Assembly (NCBI GenBank): GCA_018435665.1
Contig: JAHDND010000082.1
Span: forward strand, 1 to 44,269
Length of the DNA: 44,269 nucleotides
Direction: 5' to 3'
Source of the DNA: Candidatus Thiosymbion sp.
Lineage (GTDB): Bacteria > Pseudomonadota > Gammaproteobacteria > Chromatiales > Chromatiaceae
Below, piece after piece: positions 8,633 to 16,264 of this stretch. The position numbers and the translations under genes are program-made. Each line of letters begins with the position of its first letter. Position 1 is the first letter of the stretch. The notes under the pieces were generated by a model. The model was not told the DNA's origin, ran no database searches, and saw nothing but the letters and a program-made list of their open reading frames with translations.

Positions 8633-8725
8633 GCCTAAATTGTATTTTTCACCCCCGAGACTTGACCACCTGGGCAGGCGCGGCCGAAACCGGAATCCCG
8701 AACGAGTGCGAGGAGCAAACCGAGC

Positions 8726-11700
8726 ATGAGCCATATTTTCAGAAGCCCTGTGAAGACATCCCTCCTGGGCAGGACCCGCGCGCTGCCTGGCAATCGTCCC
8801 TGGCGCGCTTGGGGGATCACCGTGCTGTTGAACCTGCTGGTCCTACTGCTCGCGTTGCTAGGTCCCACCGCCTGGGCGGCCGAGAAGACGGTCGACATCC
8901 CCGTGACAAACGTCAACCGATTACTTTACGTCGCTCCTAATCAGAAATTCACTGATTATTTCAGCACGTTGAACAATTATGGCAACGTCCAACGCACCCT
9001 GGTGTACACGGCGGGCTCCACATTCGACACGGAACTGAAGAGCAAGGTGGGCACGGACTACACGATCACCTCGGTGAAGTTGATCGTCGGTTCTTCTACC
9101 AAGGACGGCTCTGGGTATGGTCCCTACAACGGGGGCGCGCGTGAGGATGGTGATAAGTCTCATAACGCGACGGGGGCCTACACCGTCCTGAGCTCGTACG
9201 ACCCGAGCAACGTGACGTGGAGCAGTTTCGGCAACGGCGGCGTGGCCGGCACCGACTATGCGTCGACCGCACTGACCTCGGGCGAAAACGACGGCGACAC
9301 GACGATCTGGACGTTTGCCACAACGCTGCTCGCCGGATCAGGCGGCTGGATCAACGACACCGCGTCGAACAAGGGCCTCTTCTTCTTCACGACTCCGCAG
9401 AATACCGAGATCTACCTCCTGACGACGCCAAGCGCGAACGTCATCTGGCGCGTCGGCGCCACCGCCCCCCCCGGGGCCCCGACGATCGGCACCGCTACGG
9501 CCGGCGCCGGGCAGATCTCGGTGGCCTTCACCCCCCCCGCCTCTGTCGGCAGCTCTGCGATCACGAGCTACAGTGTCACCTGCGCCTCCAGCGACGGCGG
9601 CACGGCCAGTGACGCGAGCGGCACCTCGTCGCCGATCGTGGTCACCGGCCTGACCAACGGCAAGACCTACACCTGCACCGTCACGGCGACCAACTCGGAG
9701 GGCACCGGTCCGGCGTCGGAGGCATCCAATGCTGTGAAGCCGGCGAACAACTTGATCGCCAATGGTGATTTCCAATCTGGGGATACGGGTTTCCAGAGCC
9801 AGTACTCGAACAGTTGCACCCGAAGTATCGATGCGGGCTGCTACGCCGTCACAGCGAGCCCGTTCGACGTCCATGTGGCATGGGACCAGGGCTACGACCA
9901 CACTTATGGAAACGCTTCCGGGCGGATGCTGGTTGCCAATGGCGCGCCGGAATCGACCTATGTCTGGCGGCAGACGGTCACGGTGACTCCGAACACCAAC
10001 TACCTGCTGACCGCTTACGCGCGGTCGGTTTATCCCGAAGCCCCGGCGGAGCTGAAGATCCAGGTGGACCTTTCGGCGGGTTGCGGCGCTGCGAACTCCT
10101 TCTCGGACGCTGGCAGCATATACGCGACCACAAACTTGACTGAGTGGATCGTCAATTACGCCGCGCTGTCGATCCGCGCCAACGACTCGACCCAAATCTG
10201 CATCCGGATCCTCAACAACAATCTCGCGGAGGGGGGAAACGATTTCGCGATCGACGACATCTCGCTGGTTCCGGACAATCGGATGCCCCGAGCAGTCAAC
10301 GACTTGGCGGCGGTGACGGCGGAAAATTCCGTCGTTATCGATGTGCTGGCCAACGACGTCGCTGGCACGGAGACGATCGATCCGGCGTCGATCGACCTCG
10401 ATCCGGGAACCTCCGGTCGACAGACCAGCTACACGGTCCCCGGCAAGGGCACGTTTGAGGTCGTCGATGCCACCGGGTACAAAGTGCGCTTCACGGCGGC
10501 AACGGGTTTTAGCGGCGGCGCGTCGGGGCGATACCGGGTGAGTTCATCGACTAACGCCATCCCGTCCAATGTGGCCACGATCTGCGTCACCCCAACCGGC
10601 AGCGGCTGCCCGCAGACGATCACCTTCACCTCGACCGCGCCTGATCCGGCAACGGTCGGCGGCGCGGCTTACAGGGTCACCGCGACCGGTGGCGAATCCG
10701 GCAATGCGGTCACGTTCACCAGCGCCACGCCTTTGGTCTGCACGGTCAGTGACAGCACGGTTGACTTCGGCGGCACCGGCACCTGCACGATCAACGCCAA
10801 TCAGGCGGGTAACGAATCGTACGCGGCAGCGGCGCAGGTACAGCAAAGCTTCCCGGTGGCGACGACGCCAGGCGCCCCGACCAACCTCATGGCCACGCCG
10901 GGCAACGGCCAGGCAACCATCGCCTTCACCGCCCCAACCACGGATGGCGGGTTGGCGATCACCAACTACCAGTATTCGACCAACGACGGCTCGACCTGGA
11001 CCGCGTTCGGCCCGGCGGAGACCACCTCGCCGGTCACCATCACTGACCTGACCAATGACGTGACCTATCAAGTCAAACTGCGTGCCGTCAATTGGGCAGG
11101 CGTGGGCACGGCCTCCGCGGTCGTGGCGGTGACACCCTCCGCCCCCTCGACCTCACACTGCGGCCCTGGCCTCCCCCTTCCCACCAGCCCCCCCGCCTTG
11201 TGGCAGCAACTGGCCCTGCCTTGCGTCCCCAGCGCCAGCTCGAGCACCGTCCGCGCCATCCTGGGCACCACCACCAATGGCCAGCTCGATGCCAGCATCT
11301 ACGGCAATGCCGCAGCCAACGGCTGGCTCATGTACGGCAATGATCTGGCCAATGACCGCAACCTTAAACTCACCGTCGACGATACCCTGACCACCGGCGG
11401 CGGCTACTGGATCAAGAGCTTCTCCGCTCCGGTCGGCGGTGGCAACCTCACCCTCAGCGGCAACGCCACGCCGGTCACGGTATCTGGAGGCGAGGGTTGC
11501 GCCAGCGCCAACGGCTGTGCCGCCGTGCCCGTCACCACCGTCGCCGGCGCCGACCGCTACAACCTGGTTGGCACCCCCTTCCCCTACAATGTCAACTGGG
11601 CGCAGGTGCGGGTGCGGGTCAAGGACGCGGGCGGCTCCCTGGTCGGGGTTTACACCCCCAGCCAGGCCGCCGGCCTTGCCGCCAGCGGCAACGCCAACCC

Positions 11701-12658
11701 GCCGGTCATGTCCAACCAGATCTGGATCTACAACGGCACCCAGTACCAGACCTGGACCGACGTCTCCCTGCCCAACCCCGGCAACCTCAAATACTTCCAA
11801 TCCTTCTGGGTCAAGGTCCTGGCCGCCGTCGCCGCGAATGGCTACACCGTCGAACTGCTGATCCCCGCCGAAGCGAGCACCCACAGCCAGGTCCTCCCCG
11901 CCGAGGGCGCGCTGTTCGCCACCCGGGACCGCCCCTGGTACCTGGCCTGGCTCGACTGGCTCATCCCCGCCGCCGCCGCGGATGAGATGGGCTTCGCCCC
12001 CGGCCCCCACCCCGGCCCGCACGCCGCCCCGGGCGCCCGTCGCGGCCCAGCCCCCATCCCCCCGGCCGCCGCCATCACCGACCCCACCCTCGACCTCCTC
12101 ATCACCCAAGGCATCGAGACCCTGGGCCTCGACCCCACCGCCGCCGAGCGCGCCGCCCACGCCACGGCCCGGGCCGAGGGGCGCGAATGGTACGTCAGCC
12201 TGCGGGTCGACGAACCGGCCACCGGCTACCAGGATCACAACAGCGTCCTGGGGCAACTCCTGAATGCCCAGGCGGGCTACGACCCGCAGGACCTGCTGGA
12301 ATTGCCGCCCTTCGGCACGCCCTACCTGACCCTGGTCTTCCCCCACCCCGAGTGGGGCGCCCGCGCCGGCGACTATGCCAGTGACTTCCGCCCCGCCCAG
12401 AGCCTCGACCGCCGTGGCCGGCCCCTGCGGGGCCGGCCCGCCGCCGACTGGGCCTTCGAGATCCGCAGCGATCGCCCCGGCACCCAGGTGATCCTGCGCT
12501 GGGAGGGCGATCCCACCCTGCTCCAGCGCACCCGCCTGATCGACCGGACCAGCGGCCGGACCATCAACCCCACGGCCAAGGCCTACGCCAACGGCTACCC
12601 GGTGACCCTGACCAAGGGCACCCGCGCCTTTACCTGGCGCTTCCTCGGTACCCCCTAG
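8726..12658 (+). CDS. Large secreted multidomain protein with FN3 domains
   Basis: This 1310-residue exported protein starts at an ATG preceded by AGGAG. Residues 1-51 form a long signal sequence (basic region, then LLNLLVLLLALLGPTAWAA). Predicted modules are: an unassigned beta-rich domain (about 52-240), a fibronectin type III domain (about 246-336), and a carbohydrate-binding-like domain beginning NLIANGDFQSG (about 342-520). Next come a cadherin/VCBS-like Ig domain (about 525-615), another Ig-like domain (about 626-715) and a second FN3 (about 716-808). Residues about 811-1060 form a domain with paired Cys and the motif YNLVGTPFPYNVNW. A Pro/Ala/His-rich linker and an unassigned C-terminal domain (about 1115-1310) close the protein. 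No sortase, PEP-CTERM or type I signal is obvious. It heads the operon with the small peptide, kinase and nucleotidyltransferase genes. Confidence 0.85.
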   Translation: MSHIFRSPVKTSLLGRTRALPGNRPWRAWGITVLLNLLVLLLALLGPTAWAAEKTVDIPVTNVNRLLYVAPNQKFTDYFSTLNNYGNVQRTLVYTAGSTFDTELKSKVGTDYTITSVKLIVGSSTKDGSGYGPYNGGAREDGDKSHNATGAYTVLSSYDPSNVTWSSFGNGGVAGTDYASTALTSGENDGDTTIWTFATTLLAGSGGWINDTASNKGLFFFTTPQNTEIYLLTTPSANVIWRVGATAPPGAPTIGTATAGAGQISVAFTPPASVGSSAITSYSVTCASSDGGTASDASGTSSPIVVTGLTNGKTYTCTVTATNSEGTGPASEASNAVKPANNLIANGDFQSGDTGFQSQYSNSCTRSIDAGCYAVTASPFDVHVAWDQGYDHTYGNASGRMLVANGAPESTYVWRQTVTVTPNTNYLLTAYARSVYPEAPAELKIQVDLSAGCGAANSFSDAGSIYATTNLTEWIVNYAALSIRANDSTQICIRILNNNLAEGGNDFAIDDISLVPDNRMPRAVNDLAAVTAENSVVIDVLANDVAGTETIDPASIDLDPGTSGRQTSYTVPGKGTFEVVDATGYKVRFTAATGFSGGASGRYRVSSSTNAIPSNVATICVTPTGSGCPQTITFTSTAPDPATVGGAAYRVTATGGESGNAVTFTSATPLVCTVSDSTVDFGGTGTCTINANQAGNESYAAAAQVQQSFPVATTPGAPTNLMATPGNGQATIAFTAPTTDGGLAITNYQYSTNDGSTWTAFGPAETTSPVTITDLTNDVTYQVKLRAVNWAGVGTASAVVAVTPSAPSTSHCGPGLPLPTSPPALWQQLALPCVPSASSSTVRAILGTTTNGQLDASIYGNAAANGWLMYGNDLANDRNLKLTVDDTLTTGGGYWIKSFSAPVGGGNLTLSGNATPVTVSGGEGCASANGCAAVPVTTVAGADRYNLVGTPFPYNVNWAQVRVRVKDAGGSLVGVYTPSQAAGLAASGNANPPVMSNQIWIYNGTQYQTWTDVSLPNPGNLKYFQSFWVKVLAAVAANGYTVELLIPAEASTHSQVLPAEGALFATRDRPWYLAWLDWLIPAAAADEMGFAPGPHPGPHAAPGARRGPAPIPPAAAITDPTLDLLITQGIETLGLDPTAAERAAHATARAEGREWYVSLRVDEPATGYQDHNSVLGQLLNAQAGYDPQDLLELPPFGTPYLTLVFPHPEWGARAGDYASDFRPAQSLDRRGRPLRGRPAADWAFEIRSDRPGTQVILRWEGDPTLLQRTRLIDRTSGRTINPTAKAYANGYPVTLTKGTRAFTWRFLGTP

Positions 12659-12691
12659 GCCCGCCGACCGCCCTAACCGCGCCCTTCCACC

Positions 12692-12718
12692 CCGCGGCCG
12701 CTGCCCGGCCGGCCGCGG
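12692..12718 (+). promoter_or_regulatory. Strong hairpin between surface-protein gene and peptide gene
   Basis: CCGCGGCCG at 12692-12700 pairs perfectly with CGGCCGCGG at 12710-12718 around a nine-base loop. TCTTCCC follows, so there is no true U-tract. It may partly stop transcription or protect an mRNA end, giving different expression of the large protein and the downstream small genes. Confidence 0.5.
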
Positions 12719-12753
12719 TCTTCCCTGAACCTACACCCCCGGAGTCGTTGTCG

Positions 12754-12951
12754 ATGTCGACCCCTGAATCACTCCCCACCTCCCCGGACCTGGACCAGGC
12801 CCTGGCAACCGAGACCGATCCCGAGCGCCGCGCCGCCCTGGCCAAGCTCGCGACCCTGGCGGCCTGGACCGCCCCGGTCATGCTGACCCTGATGGTCCCG
12901 GCCCAGGCCCAGAATGAGTTCGGCTCGCCGCCCTCGTCGCCCCAAGGCTGA
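12754..12951 (+). CDS. Small 65-residue peptide, possible modification substrate
   Basis: The ATG at 12754 is chosen because GGAG at 12741-12744 lies nine bases upstream; an in-frame TTG at 12748 would leave too little space. The product has an acidic, polar N-terminal third and a central LAKLATLAAW followed by the hydrophobic segment TAPVMLTLMVPAQAQ. It ends in a short tail rich in Ser and Pro (NEFGSPPSSPQG). AQA before QN could be a signal-peptidase-like site. There is no Cys. It lies 12 bases ahead of a PqqD-HprK fusion gene and near a nucleotidyltransferase gene. That suggests a precursor or phospho-acceptor peptide handled by these proteins. I do not recognise a named family. Confidence 0.75.
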   Translation: MSTPESLPTSPDLDQALATETDPERRAALAKLATLAAWTAPVMLTLMVPAQAQNEFGSPPSSPQG

Positions 12952-12963
12952 GCCCACCCCCCC

Positions 12964-14097
12964 ATGATCGCGCCCGACGTCCTCGCCACCCCCCTCGGAA
13001 CCAACCACCTGCTGGCCCGTCCCGGGGCGGGGCGGTTGCACCTGCTCGACCCGCCCGCGGCGCTCCTGTGGGAGTGGCATGCCGCCGGCCTGGATGCCAC
13101 CGCCCTGGCGGCGCGGCTCAGCCAGGGCGTCGGCCTGGACCCCGCCACCGCCCAAGCCCAGGTCGATGACCTGCTCGCGGTCTTGGACGCCGCGGGCCTG
13201 CTCGCCGCCCCGGCGGGCTGGTCCCTGCGCCTCGCCGATCGGGTGGTCCGGCTGGACCTCGCCGCGGCGGACTGGGCGGCGGACTTGGTGCCCTGGCTGG
13301 GGCATTTGCGCCTGGACCCCGCCCACCCCGGGGACGCCGATCAGGCCCTGACGCTGTCCGGCACCGGGGACGACTGGCGGCTGGAGGGCACGGGGCTCCC
13401 ACCCCGTCAGGGGACGACCCGCGACGCCGCCCAGGTGGCCGTCCTGCAGGCCCTGGTCGACGCGGTATGCCAGCCCGCTGAACGCCTGCTGGTGGTGCAT
13501 GGCGCCGGACTCATCGCCCCCGACGGCGGCGGCTGGCTGCTGGTCGCTCCCAGCGGGGGCGGCAAGACCACCCTGGCGGCGGCCCTGGATGCCGCTGGCT
13601 TCGGGCTGCTGAGCGACGACGTGGTGCCGGTGACCCCCGCTGGCGACCTGCTGGGGTTCGGCCTGCCGCTGTGTCTCAAGGCCGGGAGCTGGCCGGTGCT
13701 GCGGACCTGCCGCCCGGACCTGGACGCGGCGGCGGTGATCGAACGCCATGGCCAGCCGGTGCGCTTCCTGCCGGCGCGCCACCCGGCGGGCGGCCGACGG
13801 GTGGCCCCGACCCGGCTGGTGCTCAGCCACTATCGGCCGGGGAGCACGGCCAGTCTGGAGCCCGTGTCCCCTGAGTTGGCCCTGCAGGGCCTGCTGGCGG
13901 CGCGCACCGTGCTCGGCACCCTGACCCAGGACTGGCTGGACGCCCTGGCGCGCTGGCTGGAGCGGGTCCCGGCCTACCGCCTCAGCTACCCCGATCTGGC
14001 CAGCGCCCTGACGGTGCTCGGAGGCCAAGCAACCGAGAGCGCACCAGGACTGGGAGCCGCGCGCCCTTACCTGGATACCGCCACCGCCTGGACCTAG
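12964..14097 (+). CDS. PqqD-like domain fused to HprK-related kinase
   Basis: This 377-residue protein has an N-terminal PqqD-like winged-helix domain (about residues 1-90, ending LLAVLDAAGLL); PqqD domains usually hold a peptide substrate. The rest resembles the HPr kinase C-terminal domain. Its P-loop APSGGGKTT is at residues 195-203, and LLSDDVVPV, the HprK-like acidic motif, is near residue 217. No HPr or PTS gene is nearby. From memory, TIGRFAMs describes such proteins as the HPr-rel-A system, with separate PqqD-like and HprK-related models found together. Related kinases phosphorylate a C-terminal Ser of lasso precursor peptides in paeninodin-type clusters. The adjacent 65-residue peptide with a Ser-rich tail is therefore the candidate substrate (inference). 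Confidence 0.85.
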   Translation: MIAPDVLATPLGTNHLLARPGAGRLHLLDPPAALLWEWHAAGLDATALAARLSQGVGLDPATAQAQVDDLLAVLDAAGLLAAPAGWSLRLADRVVRLDLAAADWAADLVPWLGHLRLDPAHPGDADQALTLSGTGDDWRLEGTGLPPRQGTTRDAAQVAVLQALVDAVCQPAERLLVVHGAGLIAPDGGGWLLVAPSGGGKTTLAAALDAAGFGLLSDDVVPVTPAGDLLGFGLPLCLKAGSWPVLRTCRPDLDAAAVIERHGQPVRFLPARHPAGGRRVAPTRLVLSHYRPGSTASLEPVSPELALQGLLAARTVLGTLTQDWLDALARWLERVPAYRLSYPDLASALTVLGGQATESAPGLGAARPYLDTATAWT

Positions 14098-14108
14098 GGA
14101 AGCACCCC

Positions 14109-15239
14109 TTGAGCCCCGATCACCCGCTCCGCCTGCTCGCCGATACCCTGGCCGTGTGCCCGCCGCCGCCGGCGGAGCGGGTCGCGGCGCTGGGCGCGCC
14201 GGACCTGGACTGGCCCCGGCTGCTGTGGTGCGCCGGACAGCATCTGGTGACGCCCTCCCTGGCCGCCGCCGGTCATCGCCTGGGCTTGAGCGAGCGCCTG
14301 CCGGCTGAGGTCCGGGACTATCTCGACGGCATGCGGGAGCTCAATCGCTTGCGCAACCGCGACCTGCTGGTGGCCCTGGTCGCGATCGCCCGCGCCCTCA
14401 ACCCGCTGGGCATCGAGCCCCTGCTGCTCAAGGGGGCCAATGCCCTGCTGCCCGGGGCTTATCCGGGGGCGGCGGACCGGGTGATCGGCGATCTCGATCT
14501 GGCCTTGCCGCCGGGGGCGGAGGCTGCGGCGACGGCGGCGCTGATTGACCTGGGGTATCGGCCCGGGGTGAGCGCTCATCCGCCGCCGCCGCCGCTGCCG
14601 GGGGTGGCGCGACGCGCCCATCATGCCCCGCCCCTGCTGCACCTCGACCTCCCCGTCAAGGTGGAACTGCATCGGCGTCTGCTCGCCAATCCGCGCGACG
14701 ACGCCCGCTTGCAAGCAGGCATGAGGACCCATGTCTATTCCCTGGCCGCGGGGGCGGTGGCGCGGGTGCCCGATGTCGGTACCCGGCTGCTGCACAATTT
14801 CCTTCACGCCCAGATCAACGACCGGCAGCGCCGCTTGCGCTGTCTGAATCTGCGCCAACTGCTGGATTTCGCCGCCCTGGCGCAGAGCCGGCCGGATGTC
14901 CTGACCCCGGCCCTGCTGGGGCGGCTGCGCCCCCGGCGACGGCTGGCCTTGCTGGAGTATCTGGCTCAGGCGGAGCACTGGTTGGGACTGACTTATCCGC
15001 CCGACCTGCCACGGGTGGCGTCGGCGCGCCGCGAGCGGTGGTTGCAGGAACGGGTGCTGACCCGTCCCGGATGGCGTCGGCTGTTCGTCGTCCTGGATAC
15101 CGCGGCCGGGCTGCCGCCCCGGGTGGCGCGCCTGCCGTTGCGCTTGCTCCTGACCCCGGGGTGGCTGCCGTGGAGGCTGCGGGTGTGGCGCGCGGGCCGA
15201 TTGGCCAAGGCGGGGGGCGACCCCGCCTCAGCGCACTGA
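14109..15239 (+). CDS. Nucleotidyltransferase family protein (NTP_transf_5-like)
   Basis: This 376-residue protein begins at TTG 14109-14111, seven bases after GGGAAG. The N-terminal half is helical. The core shows LLLKGANALLPGAYP near residues 105-119 and then GDLDLAL, with candidate metal-binding Asp128 and Asp130. This is the pattern of the minimal nucleotidyltransferases (PF14907 type) found beside HprK-related kinases and in lasso-peptide and polysaccharide loci. An HRRLLAN segment near residue 190 and a basic C-terminal helix follow. It is 11 bases downstream of the kinase gene and likely in the same transcript. Its substrate is unknown; transfer of a nucleotide or sugar phosphate onto the phosphorylated peptide is one possibility. 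Confidence 0.82.
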   Translation: MSPDHPLRLLADTLAVCPPPPAERVAALGAPDLDWPRLLWCAGQHLVTPSLAAAGHRLGLSERLPAEVRDYLDGMRELNRLRNRDLLVALVAIARALNPLGIEPLLLKGANALLPGAYPGAADRVIGDLDLALPPGAEAAATAALIDLGYRPGVSAHPPPPPLPGVARRAHHAPPLLHLDLPVKVELHRRLLANPRDDARLQAGMRTHVYSLAAGAVARVPDVGTRLLHNFLHAQINDRQRRLRCLNLRQLLDFAALAQSRPDVLTPALLGRLRPRRRLALLEYLAQAEHWLGLTYPPDLPRVASARRERWLQERVLTRPGWRRLFVVLDTAAGLPPRVARLPLRLLLTPGWLPWRLRVWRAGRLAKAGGDPASAH

Positions 15240-15257
15240 CTCAGACCGGTATCGCTT

Positions 15258-15524
15258 TCAGGTCGGGCTGATGTGGGGTAGGGAAGCCTGGGGCGTGAAG
15301 GCGGGCATGCGCGGCAGCACCTCGCGGTAGATAGGGTTGGCGATGCTCAGGCCCTGACCCGGCGCCAGCCGGCAGAGCCCCAGATCGATCAGGTTCTGGA
15401 TGTCCTCCTCAGAAACGCCCTCCAGGGCGGTGCCGGCCAACATCGGCTCGATGACTCGCCGTACCCGCGCTTCGCGCAGCTTGTCGGCCGGGCTGGCTGC
15501 CGCGTTCCGCCAACGCCCCGCCAT
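15258..15524 (-). pseudogene. Remnant of an AAA-like ATP-binding protein (C-terminal piece)
   Basis: The readable frame contains REARVRRVIEPMLAG, then NLIDLGLCRL and LSIANPIYREVLPR. This series is typical of the C-terminal region of large AAA-like ATP-binding proteins of unknown function found in many Proteobacteria and Cyanobacteria. The ATPase domain that should precede it is absent; upstream sequence on the same strand holds only a small unrelated ORF. The remnant also ends soon after the NPIYREV motif. It is therefore a decayed fragment rather than an 88-residue gene. It is convergent with the nucleotidyltransferase gene. Confidence 0.65.
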
Positions 15525-15560
15525 TGCGCCACGCTTGCTCGGCCGCCGTAGCGGCTCTCC

Positions 15561-15719
15561 TTAGCCAGCCTGTTTGAAGGCCTTCTGGCCCTCAAGGAAA
15601 AAGCCATTGGGGATGGCGATCAGGTTCCACCACCAGGCCAGCAGCGGTGTCCAGGCCAAGGCGTTGGAGGCCAGAAGCGCGGAATAGAGTGCCTTGTTCT
15701 TGGTTTGGTTGTCGTACAT
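15561..15719 (-). CDS. Small Trp-rich membrane protein (52 residues)
   Basis: The ATG at 15717-15719 is preceded by AGGAGA at eight bases, a good ribosome site. The product starts MYDNQTKNKALYSALL and contains one clear membrane helix of about 25 residues with three consecutive Trp (PLLAWWWNLIAIP). It ends in a short basic tail FFLEGQKAFKQAG. A longer in-frame ORF reaching 15836 adds a polar stretch without the character of a real N-terminus. I do not recognise the family. The size and topology would suit a small subunit or regulator of a membrane complex, but no partner gene is adjacent. Confidence 0.5.
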   Translation of the reverse strand: MYDNQTKNKALYSALLASNALAWTPLLAWWWNLIAIPNGFFLEGQKAFKQAG

Positions 15720-15836
15720 CACGGCCGTCTCCTGCTGCACAGTCCACCGCCTGCCCTTGGGGTTGAAGACCGGATCGGAGAGGGGTAAATGGTCAGGAAC
15801 CCTGGTCCGGGAATCCTGCCGTGCTCGACCGATCAT

Positions 15837-16264
15837 CCGCCGACTGCCTCTTCGGGAAGGGGTATGTCTGTAATTTACTACTGTTACTTCAAACCAACGA
15901 ACTTAATCGTTCATTTGATTACCAGTATAGATGAGGACTAGCCGTTCTCTACCACGGACTTTTAGGGGTAGGTGAAAAGGCTGTTGTTGCGAAATGGCAT
16001 CAGTGTGTTCGTTTCTCACAGGGCGCGGCCCACAGCCCAGTACCTATCAGTCATGGTCCATGGACCATGGCTCACCACCTGCGGCACTTGTCTTCAGACA
16101 CCTGGCCGATGTCACCTCTTACCTGTCACCTGTCATCCTTCGCCGCCGGTCACGGAGAGCGAAGCGAAGGCCAGTAGTCCCCGGTAGGCATAGATACTGC
16201 GAGACCTGTGACCTACCACCTATGCCCCGTCATCTGTCGCCTATCACCTGTCACTAGTCGCGCT
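15837..16264. other. Gene-poor stretch with AT-rich patch and heptamer repeats
   Basis: No believable CDS is seen. The part at 15865-15960 is clearly richer in A and T than the surroundings. An 18-base perfect palindrome CATGGTCCATGGACCATG lies at 16052-16069. From about 16083 to 16263 the sequence runs in degenerate heptamers related to GTCACCT, listed separately. Confidence 0.6.
16083..16263. repeat. Degenerate heptamer (GTCACCT-like) tandem tracts
   Basis: Two tracts keep a strict 7-base phase. At 16111-16138 the units are GTCACCT, CTTACCT, GTCACCT, GTCATCC, with weaker units back to 16083. At 16201-16263 nine units run GAGACCT, GTGACCT, ACCACCT, ATGCCCC, GTCATCT, GTCGCCT, ATCACCT, GTCACTA, GTCGCGC. 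The pattern resembles the short tandemly repeated heptamers known from cyanobacterial intergenic DNA. The second tract runs up to the 3' end of the rluB gene. Confidence 0.75.

Larger units (their letters stand above)
8276..8725. other. 450-base regulatory leader without a gene
   Basis: No credible CDS is present. The stretch holds a perfect 8-base direct repeat with 10-base period (8383-8400) followed by a -10-like hexamer, and a region with strong potential RNA structure at 8541-8618. That region has a minus-strand intrinsic terminator at its left end and a possible minus-strand promoter at 8639-8668. Together these suggest controlled expression of the large secreted protein gene. Confidence 0.6.

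Noticed and set aside
12748..12753. Earlier TTG start for the 65-residue peptide
   Set aside because: Only three bases separate it from GGAG, whereas the ATG at 12754 has proper spacing.
15561..15719. Light-harvesting (PufA/PufB-like) polypeptide
   Set aside because: Size and Trp-rich helix are suggestive, but there is no bacteriochlorophyll-binding His in the helix and no puf gene context.
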